From positions 1 to 64,000 of the forward strand of contig JAPWGK010000035.1 in NCBI GenBank assembly GCA_029641185.1: a stretch of 64,000 nt of DNA, read 5' to 3'. This stretch comes from Pseudofabraea citricarpa. Its lineage: Eukaryota; Ascomycota; Leotiomycetes; Helotiales; Dermateaceae. The notes beneath the pieces are model-generated. The model ran no database searches. It was given only the letters and a program-made list of their open reading frames with translations, and was not told the origin of the DNA. Numbering within the stretch: position 1 is the first letter of the stretch; every line of letters starts with the position of its first letter. Below, piece by piece: positions 22,869-32,828 of the stretch. The translations under genes were made by a program, and so were the position numbers.

Positions 22869-24862
22869 TTAAACCTTCACATCGCCCAGTCTCTTGACAA
22901 CCTCCTCATAAAAATGGAATGACAGCTTCGCTGCCACAGTATCACTCGTCTCATCGTCTGTTTCCTCAATACCTAGCTCTAATCCACCAGCAATACATTT
23001 CCGCGTCGCATTCTCATACACCTCTCCCATGTTAGCACCGACCTCAGCGATCCTGCGCTCTTCCAAAAGAGTTTCCCTGATGGCTCTCGTATTCTTGACT
23101 TTGTTCTCTAGAACCCTATCAATAGTTTTCCAGTGCGCGAGCTCAACAAGCACGACTCCCAGACTATAAATATCGAAAGACTTTCTGAAACTCTCTCGGG
23201 GACCAAATCCAGAACCTTGCGTATTGGGGTGCCGGTACATGTTATATTCTGGCACATCGCCTGGGATTTCTGTCATCTCGTTGGCACGTGCTGGTCTGGC
23301 AAAGTCAAACCCAGAGAGGTATGGCTTTCTGTAATCGATGCCTGGTATCCTAGAAGTTGAGCTGAGTGACTGTCTAGGAAAGAAGACTATATTTTGTGAA
23401 CGTAATCCTTTGTGCAACCAATTCACGCTATGGAGATGAAGGAGACAGTTAGCAATAGCATGGGCCAGGTGAATTCGATCAGTAATACGAGGTTTGGTTG
23501 ACGTAGAAAGTAGCTCAAACAACGACATTGGAGGCGAATCGGACGAGATATTCTCTCCTTTAGGTCTTTCGAACACGAAACCTATTCTTGGTTCACCTTC
23601 GTCCTCACCTTCACTGCCAGATTCAGAACCACTTTTGGCATTTGCGTCGTCAAAATAGCCCAGGCAGTGTGGCACTCGGAAAGCCTCAGGTTTCGGGGTA
23701 TGATGAAGAAGTGCTGCAAGTTTCTGGACTCGATCGATGATCAAATGTGGCGGAGAGACAGTCTGTTTGCTCTCATAATCGTACTCTTTCCACTCAATCC
23801 AGACCTTCTCCTTCTTTCCGTCACGGTCAAGAATCCCTTCACATCGAATATTTGACAGGCTCTCTTGTGTCAATTGAATACTTGACCGGTTAATTTTGAT
23901 TTTTCTCGTCTCGGCATCCCCCTTACTGAATTCAAGGATACTTGCCATGTCTTTATTCCATGAAGTGCTGTCCTTTCCAGTATCTATATATTCATTGAAA
24001 GCTTTGAACTTGGCTAGCTGCGCCAACAAAAGAAGTCCAGATGCAGCATTGTCGGGGGTGTATTCCTGTGCTACGGCAATAGGATATGCATGTGCCTGCA
24101 TTTTGATGTTCAGAGCCATGACCAGTTGATGCAGGCTGGCTATATTCTTGTGAAGCTGCAAAACCCCCCGGTTTGTATCCTCAGTTGTGCGGTGTATTTC
24201 GACCTGTAGCCGAGCATCCAAAATATCGGTCATGTTGTCATTGAGAGCAGAGAAGCGTTGTAACATGGCTTCAAATTCATCTTTTTGAAATGCCGCCCAT
24301 GCTAGACGTCTTCGGCCTTCTCTCAAAGGATCAGATGTTTTCGACTTCATAGCTTGCATAGCTTTCACAATATAGTTTTTTCGTCTCTCCGGCAATGGGA
24401 CATAGGCGCTTGAAGAATCCTTGCCCGGATCTCCAACAAATTCATCATTTGATGCCACTGGTTCTGAGCTGATTTTGAGGTGCCCATTCTTACGCTGTGC
24501 CTTCTCAAATTCCTCAAAAAGACATTTGATCTGGACAAGCAGATCCAGGATAGTGGTACGGTGAATCATGAAAGTATTAGAATTTCGAATTTTCTCCTCG
24601 TTTGAACCATCGAGATCAAGCAACCCAGACGTTTCACTCCACGCAAACAGCCTTTGCTGTTCCATACGAAGTCTTAGATTCAGATATTTGGAATCTTCAG
24701 GCAAGTTCTTAGCAGTGATGATGAGATGCATGCCTGTTGGAAATAATTATCAATAGCTCCATAAGGGAGATGTTGATTCTCACCTTGTATGCAACCCTTA
24801 AAAACTTGGCCTGCTAAGCCGGCTACGCTCAAGGCAAGCCCAACAGCTGTTACTGGATCCAT
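22869..24862 (-). CDS. HeLo-domain protein with C-terminal pseudokinase (HET-S/prion-inhibition family)
   Basis: Two exons, 24862-24784 and 24733-22869, with a 50-bp intron (GTGAGA...ACAG), give 647 aa. The N-terminus MDPVTAVGLALSVAGLAGQV is the typical hydrophobic first helix of the HeLo (prion-inhibition and propagation) domain, which runs to about residue 230 with the LLDLDG and Trp/Leu-rich helices of the family. HeLo domains form membrane-targeting cell-death effectors when assembled. Residues ~300-620 form a protein-kinase-like fold: a beta3-like VWIEWKEY, then HKGLRSQN (467-474) where HRDxxxxN is expected, then SGFDFAR (500-506) where DFG is expected, and SFDIYSLGVVLVE. The catalytic Asp and the DFG Asp are both replaced, so it is probably a pseudokinase. 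No C-terminal amyloid motif of HET-s type is evident. Role in allorecognition or defence is inference. Confidence 0.9.
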
Positions 24863-25742
24863 GATTCAGACCCTCGTGTTGGATGGGGCCACCAGAAATC
24901 ATGCACGATAGCCGAGTAAAGACGATACAAATTCCCCTTTCGCTGAAAAGATCATACCAAAATATTTGCAAGCTTGGTCTACGCGAGGACTCTCATCATC
25001 AGAAGTTACCATAGCATGCCGACAAGTAGGTAGGTAGGTAGGTATGCACGCCGTCCTGCAGATCGGCAGCTTATTGACCGGTGATGACGGTGTAGTTCGT
25101 CCAGTGGAAATGTGCTCTAAACTTTCCATGAGGCTGCAAGCAAAAAATTCTTACAAGGACAGATGGAGGCGATCCTTGCGACAGTGATGACTCAAGTGTA
25201 CGGCGCCAGAGCTTAATACTTCAAAGTATAACGAGGCAGTCGGGGTAGAGCGATTCGTCGCTGGTGCTCAGATGGAAAAGTAACAAGAACACGGCCGTCG
25301 ATGCTTGACGCGGAGCCCATTCATCTTTTCTCACGTGCTGTCAAAGTGATGCTACCGGTATTCTAGGTGGACAGACCCCGTTGCACGGAGGGCTAGAGCA
25401 TGGTCTTCATGTTTCTGTTCTCCTCTGTGTCGTCGCATTAATAATCGCATTCAAAGTCGCATTTTCAAACCCATTCTCATTCCCATCCCCATCCTCATCC
25501 CCATCCTCATCCCCATCCTCACCCTCAATCCCCGGAGTCCTGGCTTTCAAACCATGAGGATTGTCAATCTCCGCATCGGCGACCAGGACCCCGAACACAA
25601 CCGTCACGTGAAGCACCTCCTCGCTTCTCATAAAGCTATCTAACCTCCCTGCACGCTCGTAGCCTTTCTCGGCAACCTCGAGGACCTGTGGTCGCCGATT
25701 CTTTTCTCCAGAAATTCCCATTCGCAAGGCCTCTCAGTGGCC
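24863..25742. other. Divergent intergenic region with microsatellites
   Basis: 880 bp between the HeLo-pseudokinase start (minus) and the Zn2Cys6 start (plus). TAGG repeats lie at 25026-25043, and a 12-bp array (CATCCCCATCCT) at 25481-25530. A minus-strand frame ending at 25407 could encode about 100 residues including an Asp/Glu/Gly tract from the array; its ATG (25721) would be only 22 bp from the regulator's ATG, so I do not accept it as a gene. Confidence 0.5.
25481..25530. repeat. 12-bp tandem repeat CATCCCCATCCT
   Basis: About four imperfect copies of CATCCCCATCCT, itself built of CATCC(C/T) hexamers, lie in the promoter region of the Zn2Cys6 regulator gene. Confidence 0.85.
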
Positions 25743-27660
25743 ATGGAATCTATCTCGCCCCGTACTGGAGCCTCGAACGATTCGCCTCAGAGTCAAGATG
25801 AAGCCTCGGTGTCTAGAACATCGTCTAACCCCGACGTCAACAACAGGGCCACCGTGCCTTCTGCGTGTGTAGCTTGTAGATCTAAGCATCTCAAGTGCGA
25901 TGGCCTTAACCCCTGTAACAGATGCTCTTCCAACAATCTCGAGTGCATCTTCGTCAAGAGCCGGAGAGGCTACAAAGGCCCCAGGAAGAGAGACAAAACA
26001 TTGCCAGCTCCAACGAATAGCGAGCCAGCATGCCCTCTTATCCGCTCCGGCCAAAGCCCATCTGTAAATAGATCGACCTTTTCCACCGACCTTCCCACCC
26101 CTCCGGACCACAGACAGCAGTCGTTATCACAATTGACAAGTGATACTTTCTCCATCAACCGTCAAGACTTAGCGAACCTAGGAGCTATCCAATTCAACTC
26201 ACAATACCCACCCTTGGAGCTTAGGGAGAGATGCTTCGAGGCATACTTCAGCCACTTCCATGACTCGCATCCATTTCTGCTACCTCGGGACCCGCTTCTA
26301 AAGCTGCTGAAGCAGAAGCCCATGGAACACCTTGAAACTGCCATGCGCTACATAGGATCCTTCTATGTAATCCATGCTTCTACCGAGGATCTATATCTAG
26401 AAGCAGAGAGTGCCATCTGTCGGATCGATTGTCCAAGAGATGGCTTCCGTGTCCAGGCCTTGCTTCTCCTAGCCATTGGTCTTGATGGATATACAACCCG
26501 AGACAGGGCTTTGCAAATGCTAAATGAGGCTGAAGATATAGCCATGGAATTAGGCATGCACAGACGTGACTTTTCGCTCATGAACGGGGCGGAACAAAGA
26601 GTTCTGGAAGAAAGTTGGCGAAGAACGTGGTGGGAATTATTTGTTGTGGATGGCATGATTGCTGCTGTGCATCAACAATCTCTCTTTAGACTCTTCGACG
26701 TGGCTACTGATGTTCCATTGCCTTGTGAAGAAAGTGAGTATGCTTCCGGAGTAAGTTTGCCCCTATTCTCCGCCCAATGCTGTTCTCTAATCCTCTTAGT
26801 ATATACCGTCATCACAATCACTTAGTGAATTTGATGACGAAACTTTCCTCCCGGAAGACATTGTGTTTTCCTCCTTTACATACCGAATTGCAGCAATTAG
26901 GAACACTGGTCGTGTTTTGCAACTGGGGAACCTCACATTTGCAGATGCCCCATTAATCGATAGGGTCGATGCCCACTTGGTCAATTGGAAGCTCCACCTC
27001 CCAGAATCAAAAGGCACATTTATAACCAATAACCGAAAAGTGGACGAGATGCTTTTTCAAGCACACATGATTACAGAAGCGTAAGTTTATATCTATTCGA
27101 ATTGTCTTGACATTCGAATAGTGCTAATTTTCTCCAGGACGACCATTCTTCTTCATCGTGATCACTCTCAGTTGGATTTTAGCGCAGCTCAAGGTGTCAC
27201 CTCTTGTGCACCCTACCACCGAGTAATTCCAGGGCAGCAGTACAACACCCACGCAGCCAAGATCATCTCATCAGCCCAGAATATCTCGAAACTCATTACG
27301 CTTCCTGTTGACATGACCAGACACACTATGTTCTTCACGTGTGTAGTTACCCTTGCATCCATCGTCCACCTCTCCGTCTGGTCGGTAATGATGCCGATGA
27401 TCCAAGATGGAGATATCAAGCAACAGCTCCGCCTCACTATTGGTACGATGAAAACCCTATGGCAGGTCTGGCCATCAGCTGGTAAGGCATTTACGCAGGT
27501 TAGAGGTGTAGCGCAGGAGATCTTTGCGGCTAAGAAGACGGCAGCTGAGGTTGGACTGTGGGCCAATTTCACGCAAGATGAGATAATGCGGAATATGATT
27601 GAGGATGAGAGGATCATGGAGGAGTTTACTACGGAAAGCCAATTTGCTCTGCAGGTTTGA
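25743..27660 (+). CDS. Zn2Cys6 fungal transcription factor
   Basis: Three exons (25743-26750, 26800-27080, 27138-27660), introns 49 and 57 bp, give 603 aa. The binuclear zinc cluster has all six cysteines at 42, 45, 52, 58, 61 and 68, with basic residues between and after (RSKHLKC, KSRRGYKGPRKRDK). A Ser/Pro-rich linker follows, then a fungal-specific transcription factor domain from about residue 140, including the AEDIAMELGMHRRD and ESWRRTWWELFVVDG segments typical of the middle homology region. It is expected to be nuclear and to bind CGG-containing sites. The start is the ATG at 25743, with good context (GCCATGG). Target genes are unknown; it lies 880 bp from the HeLo-pseudokinase gene on the opposite strand. 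Confidence 0.93.
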
Positions 27661-28184
27661 GAGGACATGGTTCTCTGGTTTGGAGTTAAGTCTGTTTTGT
27701 AAATGTTTCGTTTTTCTTCTGGCTATGGGGTTCTTGGGTCTATATATGGGGTGGGTGTTTGATGTTGGCACTTTGTAAAACGCTGTTACGATTGTCGGAT
27801 TTTAGGGAAAGGTGGTTGGGACGGTGGAGTTAAACATGTAGTATGGATGGGAATCTCAAATTTGTCAATCCATAGGAGCAGGAAAATGTTACGATAAAAT
27901 GACGGAGGAGAATTAAAGCGTTATTAATTTTGAAAAGCGGCCTAATAAACTACATCCACATCTAATCATCTTCAAATCGTTTCCGAACCACAGTCACGTG
28001 TCGATACTAGAAAACGCGACTTTCGGATCGTCACGCGACGACGAGCAAAAATCCAACGAAACGACGCGCCTCTTCCAACGCCACTTGACAACCATTCAAA
28101 GTCGACTACTACTCGCCCAAAGGCTCCTGCGTTTGGGGAAGCGATTCGCGCAGGAAAGAATTCAGCCTCCCAATAAACAGAACC
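27661..28184. other. Intergenic, no gene seen
   Basis: About 520 bp between the regulator's stop and the Dad3 start. CpG-containing sequence near 28000-28180 probably is the Dad3 promoter. Nothing else is seen. Confidence 0.4.
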
Positions 28185-28582
28185 ATGGACGACCAAGATC
28201 CGAGCACCGTAGCTCTCCCAACGAGCGACGAAGACCTCACACCGTTAGAAGCGGACGTACTGGAAGAATACGAGCGACTAGCTGGCAATATGAAAAAAGT
28301 AAGATTTCATTTCTTCCCCCATTTTCCCCTCCCCCTCTTCTCAAACCTCCAACCTCCCAACTGCCCCCGCTAATAGTCTTGTAGTTGGCGGGGATATTGG
28401 ATACAATGGCGGGACAACCGACGGCCGAAATCTTGGACGGACTGAGACAGTTGGAGAGGAAGACGAGTCTGGTGTTTACGCTGCTCAAGGCTAGTGTATA
28501 CTCAATTGTACTGCAGCACGAGATCGATAGCGGAGAACAAGGGCAGGGCGGTGGACATGGAGACGGGATGAGTGATGGTTGA
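28185..28582 (+). CDS. DAD3: DASH complex subunit Dad3
   Basis: Two exons (28185-28298, 28385-28582) with an 86-bp intron give 103 aa. The pattern LTPLEADVLEEYERLAGNM-K then LAGILDTMAG, ILDGLRQLERKTSLVFTLL and KASVYSIVLQ is the conserved helical core of Dad3. The protein is a subunit of the DASH/Dam1 ring that couples kinetochores to microtubule plus ends in fungi. Length agrees with the family, apart from a Gly-rich, low-complexity C-terminal tail of about 18 residues. The splice removes a stretch with stops and keeps the conserved core continuous. Confidence 0.93.
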
Positions 28583-28880
28583 AACTAATCGCTCAATATC
28601 TGTTTGGCTAGCTTGGAGCTAGCAAGCTTTCGATTGACGAACACAATGATTATGATGATAAACCTAGGAAAAGGCGTTTGTAGGAAGATGGTAAAAATCA
28701 AAGATACCCAGGCGAAGAGTCGAGAAGAGAATGAAAAGATTTACAAAGGATATGGTACGCCTTTCTTCATGCTTACATACAAATCCACTATGCTGCGCCC
28801 GCTTTGCTATGTAAAGTAAAGCCTTCTTTCCTTATACTCGTACATATATGGTCGACAGTATGATTAAGAAATATACACGG

Positions 28881-30400
28881 TTATACACGCCCAGAGTAAT
28901 ACACCTTTCTCACATCCACCAACTTGATCCCCCGTCCTTGTGCGACCTCATCGGGAATTCTCTGGCTCATTAGAGCTTCGTAGGTTGCCTTGACTGTGTT
29001 CATCTTGTTTCGAGAGCGAGGAACCTTAGCACTCAAATCGTGGATACCAGCAGCTTTGCACATCTCGAAAATCAAACTTTGGCAACGAAGACCGAATCCT
29101 ACATATTATTAGCGGATAGTAATATACAGCTGGTATATGCTGAATTACCTGGTGGGCGAGACATAAGCTTAACTTCTGTCGCAGCTACTTTGCCTTCAAC
29201 TTCTCCAAAAATAGTCCGCTTTTCGTACATAGGTACTGGTGCCATGTTTCGAATTGCAGCGGCTTTGGCATTTTGACGTGTTTCTTCGTCCTCACTCCCT
29301 TTTGCTTCTCCTAAGCCGAGTCTTCCCTTTCCATCACCAGCAATCGCTATGACGTATAAACTCTGGATCTTGCCCAATCTCGTTTGATTACTGACAAAGT
29401 TCTCAACTAACACCCTGACATTTAATCGCCTGATCGTGTCAAGGGCCATACCAGTCTCGCGACGCAGTCTATCCCATTTGCCTTCTGGGTCTCGGTCATC
29501 TGGTCCATCTATGTCTTGAACCAACTTCGAGATCTCCTCAGGTTCCATACGTCTGGGTAGTGTTGGAGCCAGTGTAGTCGCTGCACCAACGTTGGTTGAT
29601 GGGTCATCGATGATTGGTCCTTTGCTTCCTATCCATCCGGTGAAACTCTGGTAAGCTCTCATCGAATCCGCCAAATTCATGTCTTCCAAGCGAGCTGCGG
29701 CGAGCTTGAATTTTGTACTACTCTCGTCAACCTCAGCCAACGCTTGCCGTCTTCCAATCGTTTCCCATTCGGTTTTGACGGCTTTTTGCTCATCTGCCGA
29801 AAGAGGTTTGTTGACACAATCTGTGTCGGTATGGCCTTGCTCTCCGCACTTGAAGCAAGGTATCTTATCTTTGACAGAATGGTCTTCAAATGCTCTGATT
29901 CTTCGACGTATGACCTTGACGTGAGAGCCGGTCTCCATCAAATGCTTGCCCATGTACTCACCATACTCATCCTGGGTCATCATCCTCTCATCTGAATCTC
30001 TAGCGCCCCTTTTGTCCAGCTTCGTGTCGATATGAACACCATGCGTACTCAGGTCATCTAGATACTTCAAAGATCCGATATCTGACCGGAAGACAGCTTG
30101 AGTTTTGAGGTGCTCAGGGTCGATTGCTTTTTCTCCGGCTGCGATGGCCTCCATTTGCCCTGGCCCATACTTTTTCTTCAGTAGCTTCTTCTCCTTGGTA
30201 TCATAAGGCTTATAGATCTCCTGGGCTGGTAGACGATTGGTGACCAGTCCCATTTCTACTGCCTTGATGTTCGTGTATCTCGGCCGGCGTCGCTGCGAAA
30301 GCTTCGAGGAGGAGTGGAAATTTTGACAACGTAACCGCGGTCGCAGTGTCGGTAGCGGAGGCGTAGAGAGAAGGCATCGTGCCGGCCGTGAGACACTCAT
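28881..30400 (-). CDS. MRPS5: Mitochondrial small-subunit ribosomal protein uS5m (MRPS5) with a CCHC zinc knuckle
   Basis: Two exons, 30400-29149 and 29098-28881, with a 50-bp intron, give 489 aa. The N-terminus ([13 protein letters not shown]...RCQNFHSSS) is basic, Ser-rich and free of acids, as a mitochondrial presequence. The fungal uS5m middle region ([19 protein letters not shown]) follows, and the S5 domain occupies ~325-400: [14 protein letters not shown] then [14 protein letters not shown], with the C-terminal S5 domain reaching VYYSGRV. Inside, at 182-195, is [14 protein letters not shown], a CCHC zinc knuckle (C-x2-C-x4-H-x4-C), which is not part of the bacterial protein. The protein builds the decoding-site side of the mitoribosomal small subunit. 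The first ATG with proper context is at 30400. It shares a 230-bp divergent promoter with the Trm2 homologue. Confidence 0.92.
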
Positions 30401-30630
30401 CACTTTGGAGACGTCGAGGGTCAATTGCGCCGTTCAATGGCGTAGTTCGTTCGCTGGACACGCGATATGTCGATGGAATTGTAGATGTTGCACTTTAAGA
30501 AAAAACGGAGCTAGTCTCCCTTCGCCGGCCGCACAAAACGCCGACCCAATCAACGCGCCGTAAAAAAAAAGTTCTGGACGGCGTAAGCAGTTCGCGATTC
30601 TCCAAAACTTCTCCTGCACCTTCAGCCTCA
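30401..30630. promoter_or_regulatory. Bidirectional promoter of uS5m and Trm2 homologue
   Basis: Only 230 bp separate the two start codons, so both 5' UTRs and core promoters must fit here. The region is GC-rich with CpG-containing motifs and an A-run (about 30560). No TATA box is obvious on either strand, as is common for housekeeping genes. Confidence 0.7.
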
Positions 30631-32436
30631 ATGTTACAATGCCTTAGACGGATTCCGAAATCTCTCCCCGCCACCTATCCTCGAAGCACTTACTTTCGTA
30701 CGTACCATTTCGCCGCCATGGCACCCCCAGGAGCACAGCAGAATGGTACCATGGGAAGGAAGAGACAATTTCAAGGTGGACGAGGGCCCAAGAGACAGAA
30801 GACCAAGAAGGAGAAACCAGTCAAGGAGGGCTCAAATGAGGAGGTCTTATTAGCAGATGTACGAGCATTGTTTGCGGCGCAGAAGTTGTCCGAGACATCG
30901 TCCCCCACAACAATTGGAGAGACCGCGCAGAACGAAGAATCAACTGCGAAGACTACAGACCGCACCGCCGAGGAGGATACGCATACAAATGAAGATGCAG
31001 GAGCTAGTGCAACGGAAGTTCAATTGCCGGAGCCATTCACAGAGATTGATGTCAAGGTCTTGGAGCTCTCATCTACAGGAGATGGCCTCGCAATACATCC
31101 TTCCTCCAGCCAGATATACGCAGTTCCCTTCTCTGTGCCTGGCGATACTGTCAGAATCAAGGTGATTAAGCACTTCATTGATCAGCATTACTCAATGGCA
31201 GACTTTGTTTCTGTCGTTGAGCCATCACCTTTAAGAGACGATTCTCGTATCAGATGCCAATACTTCAGCCAGTGCGGTGGGTGTCAATTTCAAATGCTTG
31301 ATTATTCAACGCAATTAGCACACAAGAAAACGATTGTTGAAAAGGCTTACAAGAACTTCTCGCAATTACCACGAGAGATGTACCCAATTATTGGGGACAC
31401 TATTGGTAGCCCGCTCCAGTACGAATACCGTACGAAATTGACACCACATTTTGATGGACCTCCATCGGCGCGTCGGAGCGATAAAAAGAATGGTATAAAA
31501 AGTGTCTTCAAGGAAGTGCCACCCATTGGGTTTATGCAGAAAGGCCGCAGGACCACCATTGACATCGAAGACTGCCCAATTGGGACAGACGCAGTGAGAA
31601 TGGGGATGAAGCGAGAAAGGCTGCGTGTTGCCGATGAATTGGATAAGTACCAGCGAGGTGCCACAATCCTTCTGAGGGAGAGTACCAAGCGAGTAACGAA
31701 TGACGACAAAGAGGCACTGGATTCACAGGTCGATACGATTAAGAAAGTTACGCCCGACTACACAGATCTCAAAACCTGCATGACTGATAACAACGGCTTC
31801 TCGACTGAGTATATAGACTCGTTTGTCTTCACGAATGCGGCTGGTTCATTTTTCCAGAACAACAACTCAATCCTTCCGAACTTTACTCAATACATCCGGG
31901 ACCATATCCTACCTCCAGCAGCTTCTGATCAACCAGAGATTAAATATTTGATTGATGCCTACTCTGGGTCTGGTCTTTTTACTATAACACTCTCATCCCT
32001 CTTTACCTCGTCTACTGGCATTGATATATCTACTGCTTCGATCGAGTCGGCACGGCAGAATGCAATTCTGAACAATCTTTCTCCATCGCAATGTACATTC
32101 ATTGCAGCAGATGCACCAGAACTATTTAAGTCGGTCACCTACCCCAATGATGAGACAGTCGTAGTAATTGATCCACCAAGAAAGGGTTGCGACGAGAGTT
32201 TTTTGAGTCAGCTATTGAAGTTTGGGCCACGGCGTGTAATATATGTGAGCTGCAATGTGCACACACAGGCAAGAGATGTTGGGGTCCTTGTCCGAGGCAT
32301 GAGTATCTCAGGGACCAGATACAAGGTCGAGTCGCTAAGAGGCTTTGACTTCTTCCCTCAGACAGGTCATGTAGAAGGTGTCGCCGTGCTTAGCAGAGTC
32401 GAGGCAGGAGAGAATTCCACCACGACGGAAGCATAG
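30631..32436 (+). CDS. TRM2: tRNA (uracil-5-)-methyltransferase, Trm2/RumA family
   Basis: Single exon, 601 aa. After a basic N-terminus (KRQFQGGRGPKRQKTKK, probable nuclear signal at 43-59) and an acidic linker comes a TRAM domain (~138-200), then a cysteine cluster C-x5-C-x2-C (209, 215, 218) typical of the Fe-S site of RumA-like enzymes, and the Rossmann methyltransferase domain: DAYSGSGLFTI, IDPPRKGCDE, and VSCN with the catalytic Cys. It should make m5U54 in the T-loop of tRNA using S-adenosylmethionine. The first ATG (30631) has weak context and opens a 29-residue presequence-like stretch; the second ATG (30718) sits in GCCGCCATGG. Two isoforms are therefore possible. Alternative assignment as a related m5U rRNA enzyme is less likely. 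Confidence 0.92.
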   Translation: MLQCLRRIPKSLPATYPRSTYFRTYHFAAMAPPGAQQNGTMGRKRQFQGGRGPKRQKTKKEKPVKEGSNEEVLLADVRALFAAQKLSETSSPTTIGETAQNEESTAKTTDRTAEEDTHTNEDAGASATEVQLPEPFTEIDVKVLELSSTGDGLAIHPSSSQIYAVPFSVPGDTVRIKVIKHFIDQHYSMADFVSVVEPSPLRDDSRIRCQYFSQCGGCQFQMLDYSTQLAHKKTIVEKAYKNFSQLPREMYPIIGDTIGSPLQYEYRTKLTPHFDGPPSARRSDKKNGIKSVFKEVPPIGFMQKGRRTTIDIEDCPIGTDAVRMGMKRERLRVADELDKYQRGATILLRESTKRVTNDDKEALDSQVDTIKKVTPDYTDLKTCMTDNNGFSTEYIDSFVFTNAAGSFFQNNNSILPNFTQYIRDHILPPAASDQPEIKYLIDAYSGSGLFTITLSSLFTSSTGIDISTASIESARQNAILNNLSPSQCTFIAADAPELFKSVTYPNDETVVVIDPPRKGCDESFLSQLLKFGPRRVIYVSCNVHTQARDVGVLVRGMSISGTRYKVESLRGFDFFPQTGHVEGVAVLSRVEAGENSTTTEA

Positions 32437-32540
32437 ATGTAGTGACCAATACAATACCCAGCTATCCACAGACCTGAATTCTACACAAGGCAGCATAAAT
32501 GCTGTCCGTTCTCGGGACTCCTTGATTTCATCAACACGAC

Positions 32541-32828
32541 TCACCACGTCAAAGCTTCTTCTGATCTCGCTCTGATCAGTCCGCTTCGGCTCATAAGCTT
32601 CCTCTCAACCTGGCATCTCAGATCCTTCAAAGACGTCAATAACTCAATAACATCCATCCCGTATGGCATGACAGATGAGAGATCCGAGCTCAACAAGAAG
32701 CTGTTGAGCGCCTTCCTCATTCTGTAATTTCGGATGGTTGCATTTGCATCCGCTGAAGGTGAAGCTACACACCGATGGCACCAATCAAAGACCAAATGGT
32801 AGCCATCACAATTTTCCTGTCGGTTCAT
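32541..32828 (-). CDS. Possible small protein of 95 aa, function unknown
   Basis: An open frame from an ATG at 32828 to a TGA at 32541 encodes 95 residues. It has no low-complexity tract, begins with an aromatic/Cys-rich part (YHLVFDWCHRC) and has an amphipathic helical second half (KALNSFLLSSDLSS, VIELLTSLKDLRCQVERKL). It would converge on the Trm2 homologue with 104 bp between stops. An in-frame stop lies about 40 bp upstream of the ATG, so any extension would need an upstream exon. I recognise no family and it could be chance or the last exon of a longer gene. Confidence 0.3.
   Translation of the reverse strand: MNRQENCDGYHLVFDWCHRCVASPSADANATIRNYRMRKALNSFLLSSDLSSVMPYGMDVIELLTSLKDLRCQVERKLMSRSGLIRARSEEALTW

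Noticed and set aside
25407..25721. About 100-codon minus-strand frame with Asp/Glu/Gly tract
   Set aside because: The tract is the translation of a 12-bp microsatellite and the ATG would be 22 bp from the ATG of the Zn2Cys6 gene on the other strand.
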